A stretch of 64,000 bases of DNA from Undaria pinnatifida (Eukaryota; Sar; Phaeophyceae; Laminariales; Alariaceae). The stretch is taken from positions 6,762,655 to 6,826,654 of the forward strand of contig JABAKD010000005.1 in the NCBI GenBank assembly GCA_012845835.1, in the 5' to 3' direction. How positions within the stretch are numbered: position 1 is the first letter of the stretch; each line of letters starts with the position of its first letter. Under the pieces are notes generated by a model. It did no database searches, was not told the origin of the DNA, and saw nothing but the letters and a program-made list of their open reading frames with translations. This document shows, piece by piece, positions 11,283 through 22,982 of this stretch. Made by a program: the position numbers and the translations under genes.

Positions 11283-13191
11283 GTATATTGTAAAAATTAA
11301 AATACACTCCAGCTGTGAGATCGAAGATTTTGTCGAAACTCATCTTTGCGAGCTGCGGGTGATACTCCGATCGCGCGTATTACGGGTTGTGTGTCCTCAT
11401 TAAGGATATAGGTCGGCGACTCCCCTTGCAACTACAGTGTAGCTATCAGGGTCAACAGGGTGATGTTAGTCAGTCTGTGCACGGAAACTATAAAACCCGT
11501 TTTTGAGGGGGACAAAATCTGACGGCTGTGGAAGGAAATGCATCAGTTTATCAAGTGTATCCTGTAAGTCGTAAAACCGGTGAGGGGAGGGCGGAGTTAG
11601 ACGTGGGGGGGGGGGGGGGGGATCATGTCGCATAGATGTAGGGGTTTGCTATACGCGTCGTGCTAGGTCTAGGCGATATTTCGGGTGGTGGGGAAGGAGG
11701 GGGCGTTGGGGGCGGGGGGGGGGGGGGGGATTGCAGCAGCGGCATGGATGGCGCTAGAAAGATAATGAGGTGATATAAAGCGTGTGGAAGTGTTTATTAC
11801 TCTGGCAGATTTCGATGTTAGGTGGGACGTTTGAGCAAGAGGGAGCGCGGAAAAAAAAAAAAAGGGAGGGGGGGGGGGGGGGTGGGGGGGCGGGGGGGGG
11901 GGGGGGGGGGGGGAAGGTTTGCAAGAGGTTTAGGTCACATATAATATAATATATATCTTTGATCTCACAGCCGAAGTGTATTTGAATATTATTTGTGACC
12001 TAAACCTCCTAAAAATCCCCCCCCCCCCTCTTGCTCTCCCTTACTCAAACGCCCCACCAAATATCAAAATCCGCCACATTAATAAACACTTCACGCACAG
12101 GATATCACCTCATTATCTTTCGAGAGCCATCCATGCCGCTGTGTTTCCCCCCCCCCCCCCCCCCCCCTCCAACGCCCCCTCTTTCCCGACCACCTGCACG
12201 ATCGCCTAGACCTAGCACCACGCGTATGACAAGCTGATACATATCTTTGATCTCACAGCCGAAGTGTATTTGAATATTATTTGTGACCTAAACCTCCTAA
12301 AAAATCATCCCCCCCCCCCCCCTCTTGCTCTCCCTTACTCAAACGCCCCACCAAATATCGAAATCCGCCACATTAATAAACACTTCACGCACAGGATATC
12401 ACCTCATTATCTTTCGAGAGCCATCCATGCCGCTGTGTTTCCCCCCCCCCCCCCAGCCTCGAACGCCCCCTTCTTCCCCATCACCCGCACCTTCGCCTAG
12501 ACCTAGCACCACACGTATAACAAACCCCTCACCTAAAGCCCTTCCCCCCCCCCACCCCCCACCCCCGCCCCCACCCCCCACCCTCCCCCCCCAACCCATC
12601 CCAACCCCACCCCCTCGAACACTCCACCCTCTCTTTACTCACTGATCGTACGACTTACCCCAGGATATACACGATAAACTGATGTATTATTTCCAAAAAT
12701 GTCACATTTATCCCCTCGAAATAATGTATAGTTTCCAGGCACATATCGAGCTGCCCCCCCCCCCCCCCCCGCCCCAACCCCCCCCGCCCCCAATAATATA
12801 CTGGTGCCAAAACCGTCAGATTTATCCCCTCGAAAGGATTTATAGCTTACATGCACAAATTGCCCCTTCCCCCCCCCCCCCCCCCCCCCGCCCCCCTCCA
12901 AACCCGCTCGCTTTTGATCAAAACCAGGCCCCCCCTTTCCCTTCACAGCTGTCAGATTTTGTCCCCCTCAGAAACGGGTTTTATAGTTTCCGCGCACAGA
13001 CTGACTAAAATCATCCTGTTGACCCTGATAGCTACACTGTAGCTGTAAGGGGAGTCGCCGACCTATATCCTTAATGAGGACACACAACCCGTAATGCGCG
13101 CGATCGGAGTATCACACACAGCTTGCAAAGATGAGTTTCGACGAAATCTTCGATCTCACAGCTGGAGTGTATTTTAATTTTTATAATATAC
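11283..13191. mobile_element. foldback element with long inverted arms, whole-looking
   Basis: The outer 250 bases are inverted repeats. The left end starts GTATATTGTAAAAATTAAAA and carries CAGCTGTGAGATCGAAGA; the right end at 13191 is the reverse complement with few differences. The inner parts are also inverted about a centre near 11955: the left half is full of poly-G tracts and the right half of poly-C tracts. A block of about 285 bases is tandemly duplicated in the right arm (about 11960-12244 and 12245-12530). No transposase is seen. Proline-rich frames are by-products of the C tracts. The right end abuts a second copy at 13181. Confidence 0.8.
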
Positions 13192-14050
13192 TTCAGCTGT
13201 GAGATCGAAGATTTGGTCAAAACTCATCTTTGCAAGCTTGTGTATGATACTCCGATCGCGCGTATTACGCATGCATGTAGGGGCGTGCCATACGCGTGGT
13301 GTTATGTCTAGGCGATCGTGCGGGTGGTGGGGAAGGAGGGGGCGTTGGGGGGGGGGTGGGGGGGGGGGGTGGATGAAAGCTACGTCATGGATGGCTTGAA
13401 AGAAAATGACGTGATATCAATTGCGTAGAAGTGTTTATTAATCTGGCCGATTTCGATTGTAGGTGGTGCGTTTGAACAGGAAGGTGGGAAAAAAAAGGAG
13501 GAGGGGGGAGGGGGGGGGTGGGGAGATGAATTGGAGCTACGGCATGGATGGCTAGAGAGATCCTGAGGTGATATTAGCTAGCTCTGGCAGATGTTGATTT
13601 TGGGTGGGGCGTTTGAACAAAAGAGATCGGGGGGGGGGGGGAGGGGGGGACACTTCAACACGTGAGCGGAAACTATAAATCCTCAAAGGGGGCAAATCTG
13701 ACGGTTGTAGCAAAAAGACATCCCTTTATATTACCTGCCTGGTATTGTTTAATATTCTAGAAGATTTGATGTTAGATGGCCAGAAAGATAATAACATGAC
13801 ATCAGCTGGCTGGTAGTGTTTACTACTCTGGCAGATTTTGATTTCAGGTGGGGCATTTGAACAAGAGGGATCGGGTTGGGGGGGGGGGGGGGGCGAGCGG
13901 GACACTTCAATATGTGCATGGAAAGTATAACTCCTTGAAGGGGACACATCTGACGGTTGTAGCAAGAAGACATCCCTTTATCTCACCTGCCTGAGATATT
14001 GTTTATTATTCTAGAAGATTTTAGAAGATTTGATGTTATTAGATGTATGT
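13181..14050. mobile_element. foldback family, second copy, left arm only
   Basis: It starts with the same terminal sequence (ATACTTCAGCTGTGAGATCG), sharing its first bases with the right end of the preceding copy. The poly-G-containing arm follows, with an internal duplicated block (13575-13760 and 13800-14040). No matching right end was found. Confidence 0.65.
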
Positions 14051-14204
14051 GGTATGTAACACAACCTTTGGGTGTGGTAAACAACGTGTTAAAGCTTCAT
14101 AATTTGTTGTACATGGATCGCAAGACAAAATATTTCAATCGATAGGTACAACCAGTTACCATTATTTTCTGACATCGCTAATTATATGAAGAAGATATCT
14201 ACAT

Positions 14205-14815
14205 ATTGCAAAATACAACAGGCGAGGTGACGTGGTCATGCAATGTCACCACCATTGAGCACGAGAGGGAGAAGTGCGAATTGTCAGTGTTTAGAAAGGA
14301 ACGCTCGGTGTACCCGCGCCTAATTACGTTACTTCGTTAGTCATACTTCGCTTGGCATAGGTTGGGAGGCGATCATGCAGACGGTTTGTACGAAATACCC
14401 TACGTAATAGGTTGGTAGTGTGGTCTACCGCAATTTTAACATATCTGCCTGTACTCCCTTTTCCCATTATTATTGGCTCAAATTTACGATTTTACGCCCA
14501 TGATTTTTACCGTGCCGATGTGGGGCTCTGAGGTTGCCAATTCTAAGACAGAGATACATCTTACAAATACAACAAGCGAGGTGATGTGGGCATGCAATGT
14601 CACCACTATTGAACACGAGGGTGACTTTACTTCATTAGGCTTATGCTACTGCGTTTGGTAGAGGTTGTCTGGCAATCATGCAGACGGCAGGTAGGTACGA
14701 AATACCCTGCGTAATAGGTTGTTGGTAGTGTGGTCTACCGCAGTGTAACATATCTGTCTGTACTTCCTTTCCACATTGTTATCTAGTTTTGTATAATTAT
14801 ACGCCCTGTTTTCTC
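14205..14815. repeat. direct duplication of about 300 bases
   Basis: About 14205-14510 and 14560-14815 align head to tail. They share AATACAACA.GCGAGGTGA, ATGCAATGTCACCAC, GATCATGCAGACGG, TACGAAATACCCT and GTGTGGTCTACCGCA. The two copies are diverged, with small indels. Confidence 0.75.
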
Positions 14816-16462
14816 CCCGCTGTCGTCAAAGATGTTGTGGTCCTTCCTGTAGATGTCGCGTCCATGTCTGGTGCTCTTGTTAGTGGTGCTCACGAAAACA
14901 TGCCCTAGCGTGTAGTAGATGATCGCTGAGTGGTGTTCCTGTCCTTTAGATCAAGCCAGGTAGTATATATCAACGCGACCGCTTGCTTGAAAACGACAAA
15001 TAAAATTCCTCACAACACGTATATTGTACAGCCTGGTAGGCCTGTGAGAGACTGCAGCATGCTGCTGCAGCACACCTGGTAGCATTGGCTATACCTGGTA
15101 GCTGCTGTGCTGCTGTAGAAGCTCTCACATCATTCACTGTTGGAAGGAGGAACGAGTAAAAGGCGAATGAAATATGTCGTGAAGAAAGGCGTGAAACGGA
15201 TATGTGTGTGTGTTCTTCACATTAAACTATGCTACCCGTTTGTTTGGTACTTTGGTGGGCTATCATATGTTTTAGCGCCCTGGCTTCTGTCGCCGAAACG
15301 CATACAACTCATATAGTCTATACATACATACAAGTACAACAGCCAGTAAACAAACCAGGATGATTACGAAATTATAACTTTCGGCAACGTCGCAGCAGCA
15401 GCAGTGGCAACCACGCTTGGACGACTGTTTGGTGCTGCCGTTCGCTTCATTCCACACCCTGCCCGATGCAGCAATCAAAGTAGACGCATGCCTCTGACCT
15501 GTGCAACATCAACAGGAGCAAGCAGCAGCAGTGATACTATGTTTTCACCTCTCTTTTGTGTGGCGAGACTCGTTCTTTTTGTGTGGATATTACTTTGAGG
15601 CGTTTTGACGTCATCAGGTGTATGTTCGATGGATTGGTCGATGCTCAGCTTTTTACAGGCTTCGTCTCACGGCGGCCACACGTCTTCTATTATACCTTCT
15701 TCCTCGCGAAGGGTTCACCTGTGGGTAGGCCGGTGGTTCTGTGCAGTGCCCTGCAAAGCCAGAAGGCCAAGCTGCAAAAGACGGAAAGGTAAGACACCAG
15801 ATATATATATGCTGTGATGAGAGATCGAGGATTCCGTCGAAACGTCGAAACTCATTTTTGCAAGCTGCGTGTGACGCTTCGATCTCGCGTGATACGGGGT
15901 GTGTATTTCATCAGCAGGTCATACCGGTAGGTCGGTGACAGAGCCCAGAGTGCTACATGTCATCAACAGTACCATGCATGGGCTTTTTTTCGCACGGCGG
16001 CGCTCGTTTTCCCCAGCAGGCAGGGCAACTTTGCGCGAATGCGGCGAAATAATCGGCTAATAATGACGATCGATGATCTCGAATGGCCACAAACATTGAC
16101 CAATTAAGCTTGCCGAATCCTTGACGTGTGCCATATTAGTTGACTGACCGACCGTCTACTTACCATAGCAAAATAGCAACATATTACCGCCAGTATTTGT
16201 ATTGACGGGTGTTAGAGTCCTTGACTGGTCGTTGACAAGAGTAAAACTAGTATAATAAAATAAATGCTATTAATATAATATATACCAGTAATAAGGCGGA
16301 TAAATCATCTTGACGCGTCCGAAGACTTAAACACCAGTCTCCAGTCTCCAGTATCCTTGTCACGAAGCCTACTCAAACTTAATACTATATCTATTCAAAT
16401 ATGAATATGAGGTTTAAACAGTCCTTATATTACCGTCTACATTGGCATATTGGTTCTTTCAG
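14816..16462. other. no gene recognised; repeat fragments
   Basis: CTG/CAG-rich stretch with TACCTGGTA at 15050-15117. A minus frame at 15272-15478 has a hydrophobic stretch (FVIILVCLLAVVLVCMY) followed by basic residues, but no supporting splice signals. A terminus fragment of the foldback family lies at 15812-15905. An upstream exon of the gene at 16463 may lie here but was not fixed. Confidence 0.35.
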
Positions 16463-16561
16463 GACGAATTGAGCCCTGAGAAGAGAAGGATTACGGATTT
16501 TCTGTCCATTCCCATCTCGATTGACCAAATTTCATCAGGTTTACTGCATGGAGCACCAAGC

Positions 16562-16593
<32 letters not shown>

Positions 16594-17690
16594 CTCCTCA
16601 AAACCAGGAAAGAACGTGACCTTCCGACTTGAGTACGAACACAACTGCGTCAGTGCTGCTGCTGCTTTCCTTGCCGGTGCTGTTGGTCCTGTTGGTGCTG
16701 GAGCTGGTGCTGTTGGTATTGGCGCTATGTCGTACAACCTCCCCGGGCAAAACCCGGGGTTCGTTCGAACGGACCCACCTTCCACTCCTTGCACGGGAGA
16801 CTTCGCCGAAAAACTCAACTGCACCGAAAATGGGTAAGAATTCAAATCAGTTCAACGCGGCCCGGGCGCGGAACGGATTTCTGTATCCAGGAGCTGGTAT
16901 CAGCCCAAGCCCCAATACTTGGTTGCCTCGCGGCCTTGCCTGTCTCGATGGTCTAGAGTTCTTGGGTGGGGGCTGGGGCTGGAGTTTAGGATGCTGTTTG
17001 ATGCGGGGATGATGTTTTCTGGAACTGATGTTTGCCCTGTGTTGCCGGTTGTTTTGTTGTTTTCGAGGCTCGCTGGCTCTAAAACCAGTACAACGGATCT
17101 GGTATAAGACTAGAAATGTACCTGGTAGTCGAGTTTGATGGTCGCCACGATATGCTACCAGCAGCACCAGCAGCAGCGGCAGCAGCAGCAGCAGGGCACA
17201 TACAACACCAAGCAGCAGCATGCAGTAGTATCAGAGCAGCAGCAGCGGTGTTTTATGTAGTGTAATGTAGTCCGTGGTCGGCCTCGTAGCCTGTTGGCAC
17301 CCCCTTCCTTTTCGGAACGCATCGGTACAGCAGCAGCAGCACACATGTGTTCTTTGTTTGGGCCTTTTTGTTTTGTTGTGTTTTTGTCGTTTTTTGGCCT
17401 GTTTTGGGCACAAAATAAATCCAATTTTGTCAGATTATTTCAAATACGTCAGCTGTGATTGTGTACAATAGAGTAGTTTGTACCCAACGTCAATTGGTCT
17501 GCGCCGCTCCCTCCCGCCCGCTTTGCGCAGTTTTTTTTTCTGGATCGGAGCTTTTTGCGTCCTGGTGGTGCTCTGCGGGCTGTGCTCCTGCTATGTCGTT
17601 ACGCCTCTGTTCAGATGGTACCGAGAGAGGAAGAATGTCGAAAAGACTCCAGCAAGCGACGCGACAGATAGGAAACGCAACTCGAAAAAG
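16463..17690 (+). CDS. putative single-pass membrane glycoprotein, two internal exons
   Basis: Exon 16463-16833 follows an acceptor GGTTCTTTCAG and ends at donor GTAAGA. Exon 17531-17690 follows TTTGCGCAG and ends at donor GTGGGT. The first ends with two bases of a codon and the second supplies the third base, so the frame continues. The first exon encodes a poly-Gln run, possible N-glycosylation sites (NVTF, NCTE), an Ala/Gly-rich stretch and a Cys pair. The second begins with a membrane segment (FFFWIGAFCVLVVLCGLC) followed by a basic tail rich in Arg and Lys. This suits a type I membrane protein. The phase-0 upstream exon and the downstream exons were not found. No family is recognised. 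The phase match could be chance (one in three). Confidence 0.42.
16562..16592. repeat. CAG trinucleotide repeat
   Basis: About ten uninterrupted CAG units lie inside the candidate exon at 16463, encoding Gln in the open frame. On the other strand they read as Cys or Leu runs, which are shadows. Confidence 0.9.
17155..17345. repeat. CAG/GCA-rich cluster in intron
   Basis: Interrupted CAG arrays occur at 17158-17240 and 17327-17342. They lie between the two candidate exons of the membrane-protein model. Confidence 0.75.
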
Positions 17691-17778
17691 GTGGGTGGTG
17701 GGTGTCATGTAATGATTACTTCATCATGAGACGGCGGTGCTTCATGTTGCATCCCTCATCAACTACTCGTAGGATTGT

Positions 17779-18262
17779 GCTGTGCCGGTGGTTCATTACA
17801 GCCGCCGAGTAACTTATTGCATTGTATTTATTGAGGTCGAGGTCGTAGGTTCGAGCCCCGCAATGTTTTTCCTTTTGCTTTTCCTTCTCTTTTTATTGCA
17901 TTATCCTTTTCTTTTTCCTCCCCCTCCCCCCCTTTTTGTTGCAAATCGTCTGGTGTTCTGGTTTTCATCCTTTTTTCTACCCGTGTTTTGCGGTTCATTG
18001 CGTGGCCAAATCACCTTGTTGCTGTACCAGGTATTATGTTTGCAAATTGTACCTCTGTCTCGTAGTTTGTTACTTGTGACCGCGGAGCTCGTCTCTCTAG
18101 CAGGCATCACCGCAGACACTGGTTGTGCTGTAGTTATGTGGAAATATCCAGTTACTGCTGTGAAGGACATACGCACGGTTTGTCCAGAAGGTCGCTACGT
18201 GAGGGTGAAACATCTCGCGAGTTGGGTGCGCTGGAAAGTAAAAAGTAGAAAGTGCAGTGATG
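17779..18262 (+). repeat. diverged SINE copy
   Basis: A B-box-like GTAGGTTCGAGCCCC lies near 17847. The family tail (ACGGTTTGTCCAGAAGGTCG) lies near 18175. TACCAGGTA sites lie at 18025-18033 and 18269-18277. Open frames across the segment look like by-products. Confidence 0.45.
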
Positions 18263-18289
18263 ATAATATACCAGGTATATTCTTCCCCC

Positions 18290-19407
18290 CCCTTTTTTTT
18301 TCCCCCATTCCCTCATCAAACGACCCACCTAGAATCGAAATCGGCCAGAGTATTAAACACTTCTACGCAATTGGCATCAATCACGTCATTATCTTTCTAG
18401 CCATCCATGACGTAGCTTTAATTCATCCCCCCCCCCCCCCCCCCCCCCCCCCCAAACGCCCCCCCCCTCCAACACCCCCTCCTTCCCCACCACCCGCACG
18501 ACCGCCTAGGCCTTGCGCCACGCGTACAGCAAGCCCCTACATATATGCGGCCTAAACCTGTTAAAAACCCTCCCCCCCGAAAAAAAATCCCCACCCCTCC
18601 CCCCTTCCCCGCCCCCACCTCTTCTTTTTTTTTTTTTTCACCGCTTCCTCTTGCTCAAACGCCCCATCCAACATCGAAATCACCTCATTATCTTTCTAGA
18701 GCCATCCATGCCGCTGCTCCAATTCATCGCCCCCCCCCTCAACGCCCCCTCCTTCCCCACCACCGCATATTCGCCTAGACCTAGCACCACGCGTATAAGT
18801 AAACCCCTACATCTATGCGACTTAAACCTGTTAAAAACTCTTTTGGCCCACACCCCCCCCACCCACCCACCCAACCCACCCCCTTGAACACTCCGCCCTC
18901 TCCTCACTGGTTGTACGACTTACAGGGTATACATAATAAACTGGTGCATTCCTTCCAAAACCGTCAGATTCATCCCCTTAGAGGATCTATAGTGTCCACA
19001 CACAGATGGAGTTGCCCCCTCCCATCCCCCCCCCCCCCCCCCCCCGCTCCCTCTTGTTCAAACCCATGCCCCCGCGCCCTTCAAAACTACGCCCTCCCTC
19101 ACCGATTGTTCGACTTACAGGATGCACTTGATAAACCGATGCATTTCCTTCCACAGGTGTCAAATTTTGTCTCCCTCAAAAACGGGTTTTATCGTTTCCG
19201 CGCACATAAATCGTTTCCGCGCACACAAAAACATCACCTTGTTGACCCTGATAGTTACACTGTAGTCCCAAGGGGAGTCGCCCACCTATATCCTTAATGA
19301 GGACACACAACCCATGATACGCGTGATCGGAGTATCACCCACAGCTTGCAAAGATGAGTTTCGACAAAATCTTCGATCTCACAGCTGGAGTGTATTTTTA
19401 TGTTTAT
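18290..19407. mobile_element. foldback family, right-arm copy
   Basis: It contains the poly-C blocks, the ATTATCTTTCTAGAGCCATC and CGCCTAGACCTAGC segments in two rounds, and the outer terminal sequence ending CTTCGATCTCACAGCTGGAG near 19385-19407. It matches the right half of the element at 11283-13191. The left arm is missing. Confidence 0.7.
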
Positions 19408-19419
19408 AAATGTGAGTCA

Positions 19420-20320
19420 CAGCTCTTCGAATCCACCTACCGACTTGCTGTCTCTATCCATAAAACCCAGAACCTGGGAACGTTCCGTGAGTTCTCGGAA
19501 TTTTGTTCTCGGAGCGATGTCTCCGCCCTCAAGGCACCGAGCCATAAGGAAAGGATACAACGTCCCGAAGGCACCTAGATGAGTCTCCTACGTGTCTTCC
19601 TCGGCACGTTGTCTGTCCCTTTCGTCCGAGGGTGGTGCGAGGGCTCGCCCGCACCTCTCACTCTCCACTTCCGTCTCCGTGTCGCCCTGAGATATCCGAC
19701 TCTTTACCGAGTTTTCCGTCTGTCCGGTGTTTGTACACACTGCCCCATTCTGCGGCCGCTACCTTTTGAGGAACGCTAGTCCCGACCAGCGTTGGAGCTT
19801 CATCTCTCCTTGCGGTGTTTGAGACCCCTTACCCTTATTGGCGTCGACAGCAGGACGATTTCTGACCTGTCTCTCTCGAACACCATGTGTGAAGGTGAAG
19901 TTCAAAAACCCCATGACCACCAAAACCTCGGCAACAACAGCGGATATAACCCCACCAACGACGAGAGCACAGTCCTTTAAACCAACGGCGCCGTCGGAGT
20001 TGAAACCGACGATGCCGCGGGGGACACCCGCATCGAGTCGACAGCAATGGACGTCGACGAAGGAAGCAACATCCCGCATGACGCTGCAGCCTCCGGACTG
20101 CACCTTCCCGACATTCCCCCTGGAGCATCCCAGATGGACGAGACCATCAACGTGCTTCAGAGGCACATCAACAACGAATCTGCAAAAATTGACGTGGGAA
20201 TCATCACCCTGTCTGCACAGACGATGTCTCTCATCGACAAGCTATTTTTCCAAATACAATTTTTATAAATATTGAAAAAGTCAGCTGTGAGTACGACCGA
20301 TTAAATGGTTGAAACTCAAC
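19420..20320 (+). pseudogene. decayed open reading frame of unknown origin
   Basis: A plus frame at 20047-20268 encodes an acidic 73-residue peptide (MDVDEGSNIPHDAAASGLH), ending in a coiled-coil-like stretch with NVLQRHINNESAKIDV. Protein-like stretches upstream in the same region are interrupted. It follows a foldback end directly. It may be the start of a non-LTR or other element ORF, and I do not recognise the family. Confidence 0.3.
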
Positions 20321-21390
20321 AAAAAAAGAAGTGTAGGACATCATTGCACGAGGCTCCGCTCCACGGGCGGCTGACGCCGCCCTCAACGCGCGCAAGAAAG
20401 AACACGACAAAAAAATGCGAAGGGGGCAGAAAGAAGAGGCGCATGATTTGGTGCAACTACGTAGCGATTTGCTAATGCCAAGAGCTACTTGTGCAGAGAG
20501 ATTACCCTGTGCTGTGATGTGTGCTTGTTGGCGGTGTCACGTCCTGATCGGCAGTACGGATGTTGTAGTTTTGTTGGTGGGGGGCACGAAGAGGACCGAA
20601 ACAGGACAATCACATGAAAGCAAAAAGACGAGGACACGTAGTATAGAACCAACTATCGACTCGTTTTTGCTGGTCGGTGTTACTTGCCCGGCTATTTGCA
20701 CCGATTACTTGCTCGATTATTTGTCCCGGTTACTTGCTCGGTTACTTGCCCCGGTTCCTTGCCCGGTGACAAACTCGTTCTTCTGTATGCTTTCAGCTGC
20801 ATTTTTAAGGCATTCGTTCTCTTGCCCGAAGGCTACGAGAAACTTGGTACGAGGAACGAACGCCCTGTGTTATCTCCCTATTGAGCTTGCCACAACCCCC
20901 CCGGGACTTCAAGTAAAAACAAAATCCCTAAGGGGAACCTTGTATTAGACATACACACCTACATACGTCGCATGATACCTGGTACTCTTATGGTCGAAAG
21001 AAAGGGGCAGCGCAGCGCGGCACAGCATAGGCCCGCACCGCACGGCAAGGCGCGGCGTTCCGCTTCTGGGTTATAAAGCTGGGCTGAGCTGAGCTGGGAG
21101 TGCTTTTTTTGTGATTCAACGACGTAGTACGTGCAAACCTGGTGTAGTAGTACCGATATCTGGTATTTGTACAAGTATGACATTTCGAATGACACCTGAC
21201 ATGTACGAACAAGATGTAAGTGCAGCAATGCACGCAGCGCGGCACAGCATCGCACAACACCGCACCGAACGGCAGGGCACGGGACCACACGGCACCTCAC
21301 GGCCCTGCGCGACTGAGCTTGCGCTGCGGTGCGCTATGCTGAGCTGAGTTGATGAGCCAAGCTGAGTTGATTTCAGCTGGGACCTGGTGA
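20321..21390. other. no gene recognised; GC-rich simple sequence
   Basis: At 20680-20770 TTACTTGCC/CGGTTACTTGC units recur. At 21000-21060 and 21230-21355 degenerate GCGCGGCACAGC/CACCGCAC and GAGCTGAG units dominate. A TACCTGGTA site lies at 20976-20984. Confidence 0.4.
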
Positions 21391-21700
21391 TACCGGTCGC
21401 CCCGGTGGCGTATCAGGTTATCCTCGAGCCAGGTATAGGTCAACTTCGTGAGTTCGATTTCCCCCGAGTGCATACTGGTATAAATTCGTGAGGACTTTTC
21501 CTTGTGCACAAATTGACTTGCGGAAAGCGCGAGAGCGTGAGTTAGCAACACTCGGTGAAAAATCGACGAGCAATGGGATTGCTGAACCCTATGCGCGATA
21601 AAAATTGGAAGGCAAGAACCAGGGAGGAGAAGGGACGACACCTGTGACCACGGCTTATCCAGAAGCTGGAAAGTAAATGTGTGAAAAAAAAAATAAAAAA
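21391..21700 (+). mobile_element. tRNA-derived SINE, near full length
   Basis: Head TACCGGTCGCCCCGGTGG, B-box-like GAGTTCGATTTCC near 21445, body GCGGAAAGCGCGAGAGCGTG, tail ACCACGGCTTATCCAGAAGC and an A-rich end. It is close in sequence to 10825-11129, so both are relatively young insertions. Confidence 0.8.
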
Positions 21701-21869
21701 ATGATGAGACGTCGTGCAATTAAAAAACAAGGCGAACGAAGAAGTCGAAGAAAAGCTGGACCGTTCCGCGAATAGTGGAAGGACCTGGTTTTCAAGTGGG
21801 AGGTTTTGAGAGGAGCCCTGCTGATCCTTTTATTTTCTTGGCACTTTTGATTTCTCCTTCTCCCTCCCT

Positions 21870-22176
21870 ATTCATACATGTAACTCGCAGATCCGGGGTC
21901 ACTAAGCGGGCTCTTCTCCCTCCTCCCCACTACGGTACGCGCCTTCGTTTTTATCGCGAGAAGACTTCGGCCCTTTCTTCCCTCGTCGACTCGCATCGAA
22001 TTGCTTCTACCCACGCTACTAAACAGGCTCTATCAGCACTTGATTCCTTTTATGTACCTGGTATTATTTTTCCAAATAAAGCCAAACGTCCGGCCCAAGC
22101 AGGATTCGAACCCCAAAACCAAGATTTCTAGTATCATAGCATTCGAGTGTAGTCACTCGTAGACCACCGGGGCGAC
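21870..22176 (-). repeat. diverged SINE copy
   Basis: Read in reverse it begins with GTCGCCCCGGTGGTCTACG near 22175. A B box GGGGTTCGAATCC follows near 22112, then body blocks and CTCCGG-like tail remnants. A TACCTGGTA site lies inside (22055-22063). Confidence 0.55.
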
Positions 22177-22264
22177 GTGCACAAGCGTAGTAGGTGCGTA
22201 CCAGGTACGCCCTTCACGTGTAGAAATGTATATGCGTCATTGTTAGCTGTTTTTCATTTTATTT

Positions 22265-22685
22265 CTTCTTCTCCGGCGAATGGGGATAAAAAAAATCTCA
22301 AGCTCACCACACTTACACGTATTGTCGTACATGCGTATTAATTTAACTCAACTGCATTCGCAATCCAGCGCTAGCTGGCGTGTCCTTCAGTTCCCGTGGT
22401 ATCGACAGCGCCAGCTGTCCCTATCGGCGGTCCCCGGTACTACTCCAGCAGCGCACGCCGCCGTTCGTCATATACGGATGCGTGAGTATGTCGACCCGAT
22501 CTGACCCAGGGGGTCAGGTGCGGTGGAGATGGCCACCCGGAAGGGCGTCATTCCGGGTAGTGCGGGACTTGCGCAAGGTCACCCACTAACGAAACCCCCG
22601 GCCATGAGAAACCAGCCTGCAGCCGGACTTGGTCCAGTTACGGTCCACCCTACACCCTACCCATTCGGGCGTTGGTCCTCGGTCA
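22265..22685 (+). repeat. dispersed repeat G, first of a direct pair
   Basis: It aligns over about 420 bases with 22983-23405. Shared blocks include CTCACCACACTT, TATTCGCAATCCAGCGCT, CCTTCAGTTCCCGTGG, GGATGCGTGAGTATGTC, GGCCATGAGAAA, CCGGACTTGGTCCAGTTAC and CCCATTCGGGCGTTGGTC. No coding pattern is seen. The function of the repeat is unknown. Confidence 0.75.
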
Positions 22686-22982
22686 TCAGCTGCTGCTGCT
22701 GCTACAACAGATACTGACAGCTGTTGTTGCCGCTATGTTGTATACCAGGCATCACCTGACGATGAGGTCTCGAATTCCATCTCTGTGGCGTAGTCGGAAC
22801 ATTACAATCGTTGCAACAACAGCAACAGATCACCACCATTAATATTAATTTAATCTAAAATAGCGCCACCAATTGTTGTTTCAAGGGTGCTTGTAGAGGT
22901 GGTAGTGCTGCAAAGGTCGTCACAGCAGTACCTTGTTTTAATTTATAAAAATATTTCAAGGACGTCAGCCGTGAGTTCTATT

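Noticed and set aside
12031-12645. Proline-rich proteins in plus frames across the foldback element (also near 18500 and 18815)
   Set aside because: The proline runs are translations of poly-C tracts inside a non-coding inverted repeat.
15272-15478. Minus frame with a membrane-like segment as a separate gene
   Set aside because: The hydrophobic segment is suggestive, but no acceptor, donor or upstream exon in phase could be found. It is left as a note in the gene-poor stretch.
16847-17221. Leucine-rich minus frame resembling a signal peptide
   Set aside because: The leucines come from reading the CAG cluster on the complementary strand.
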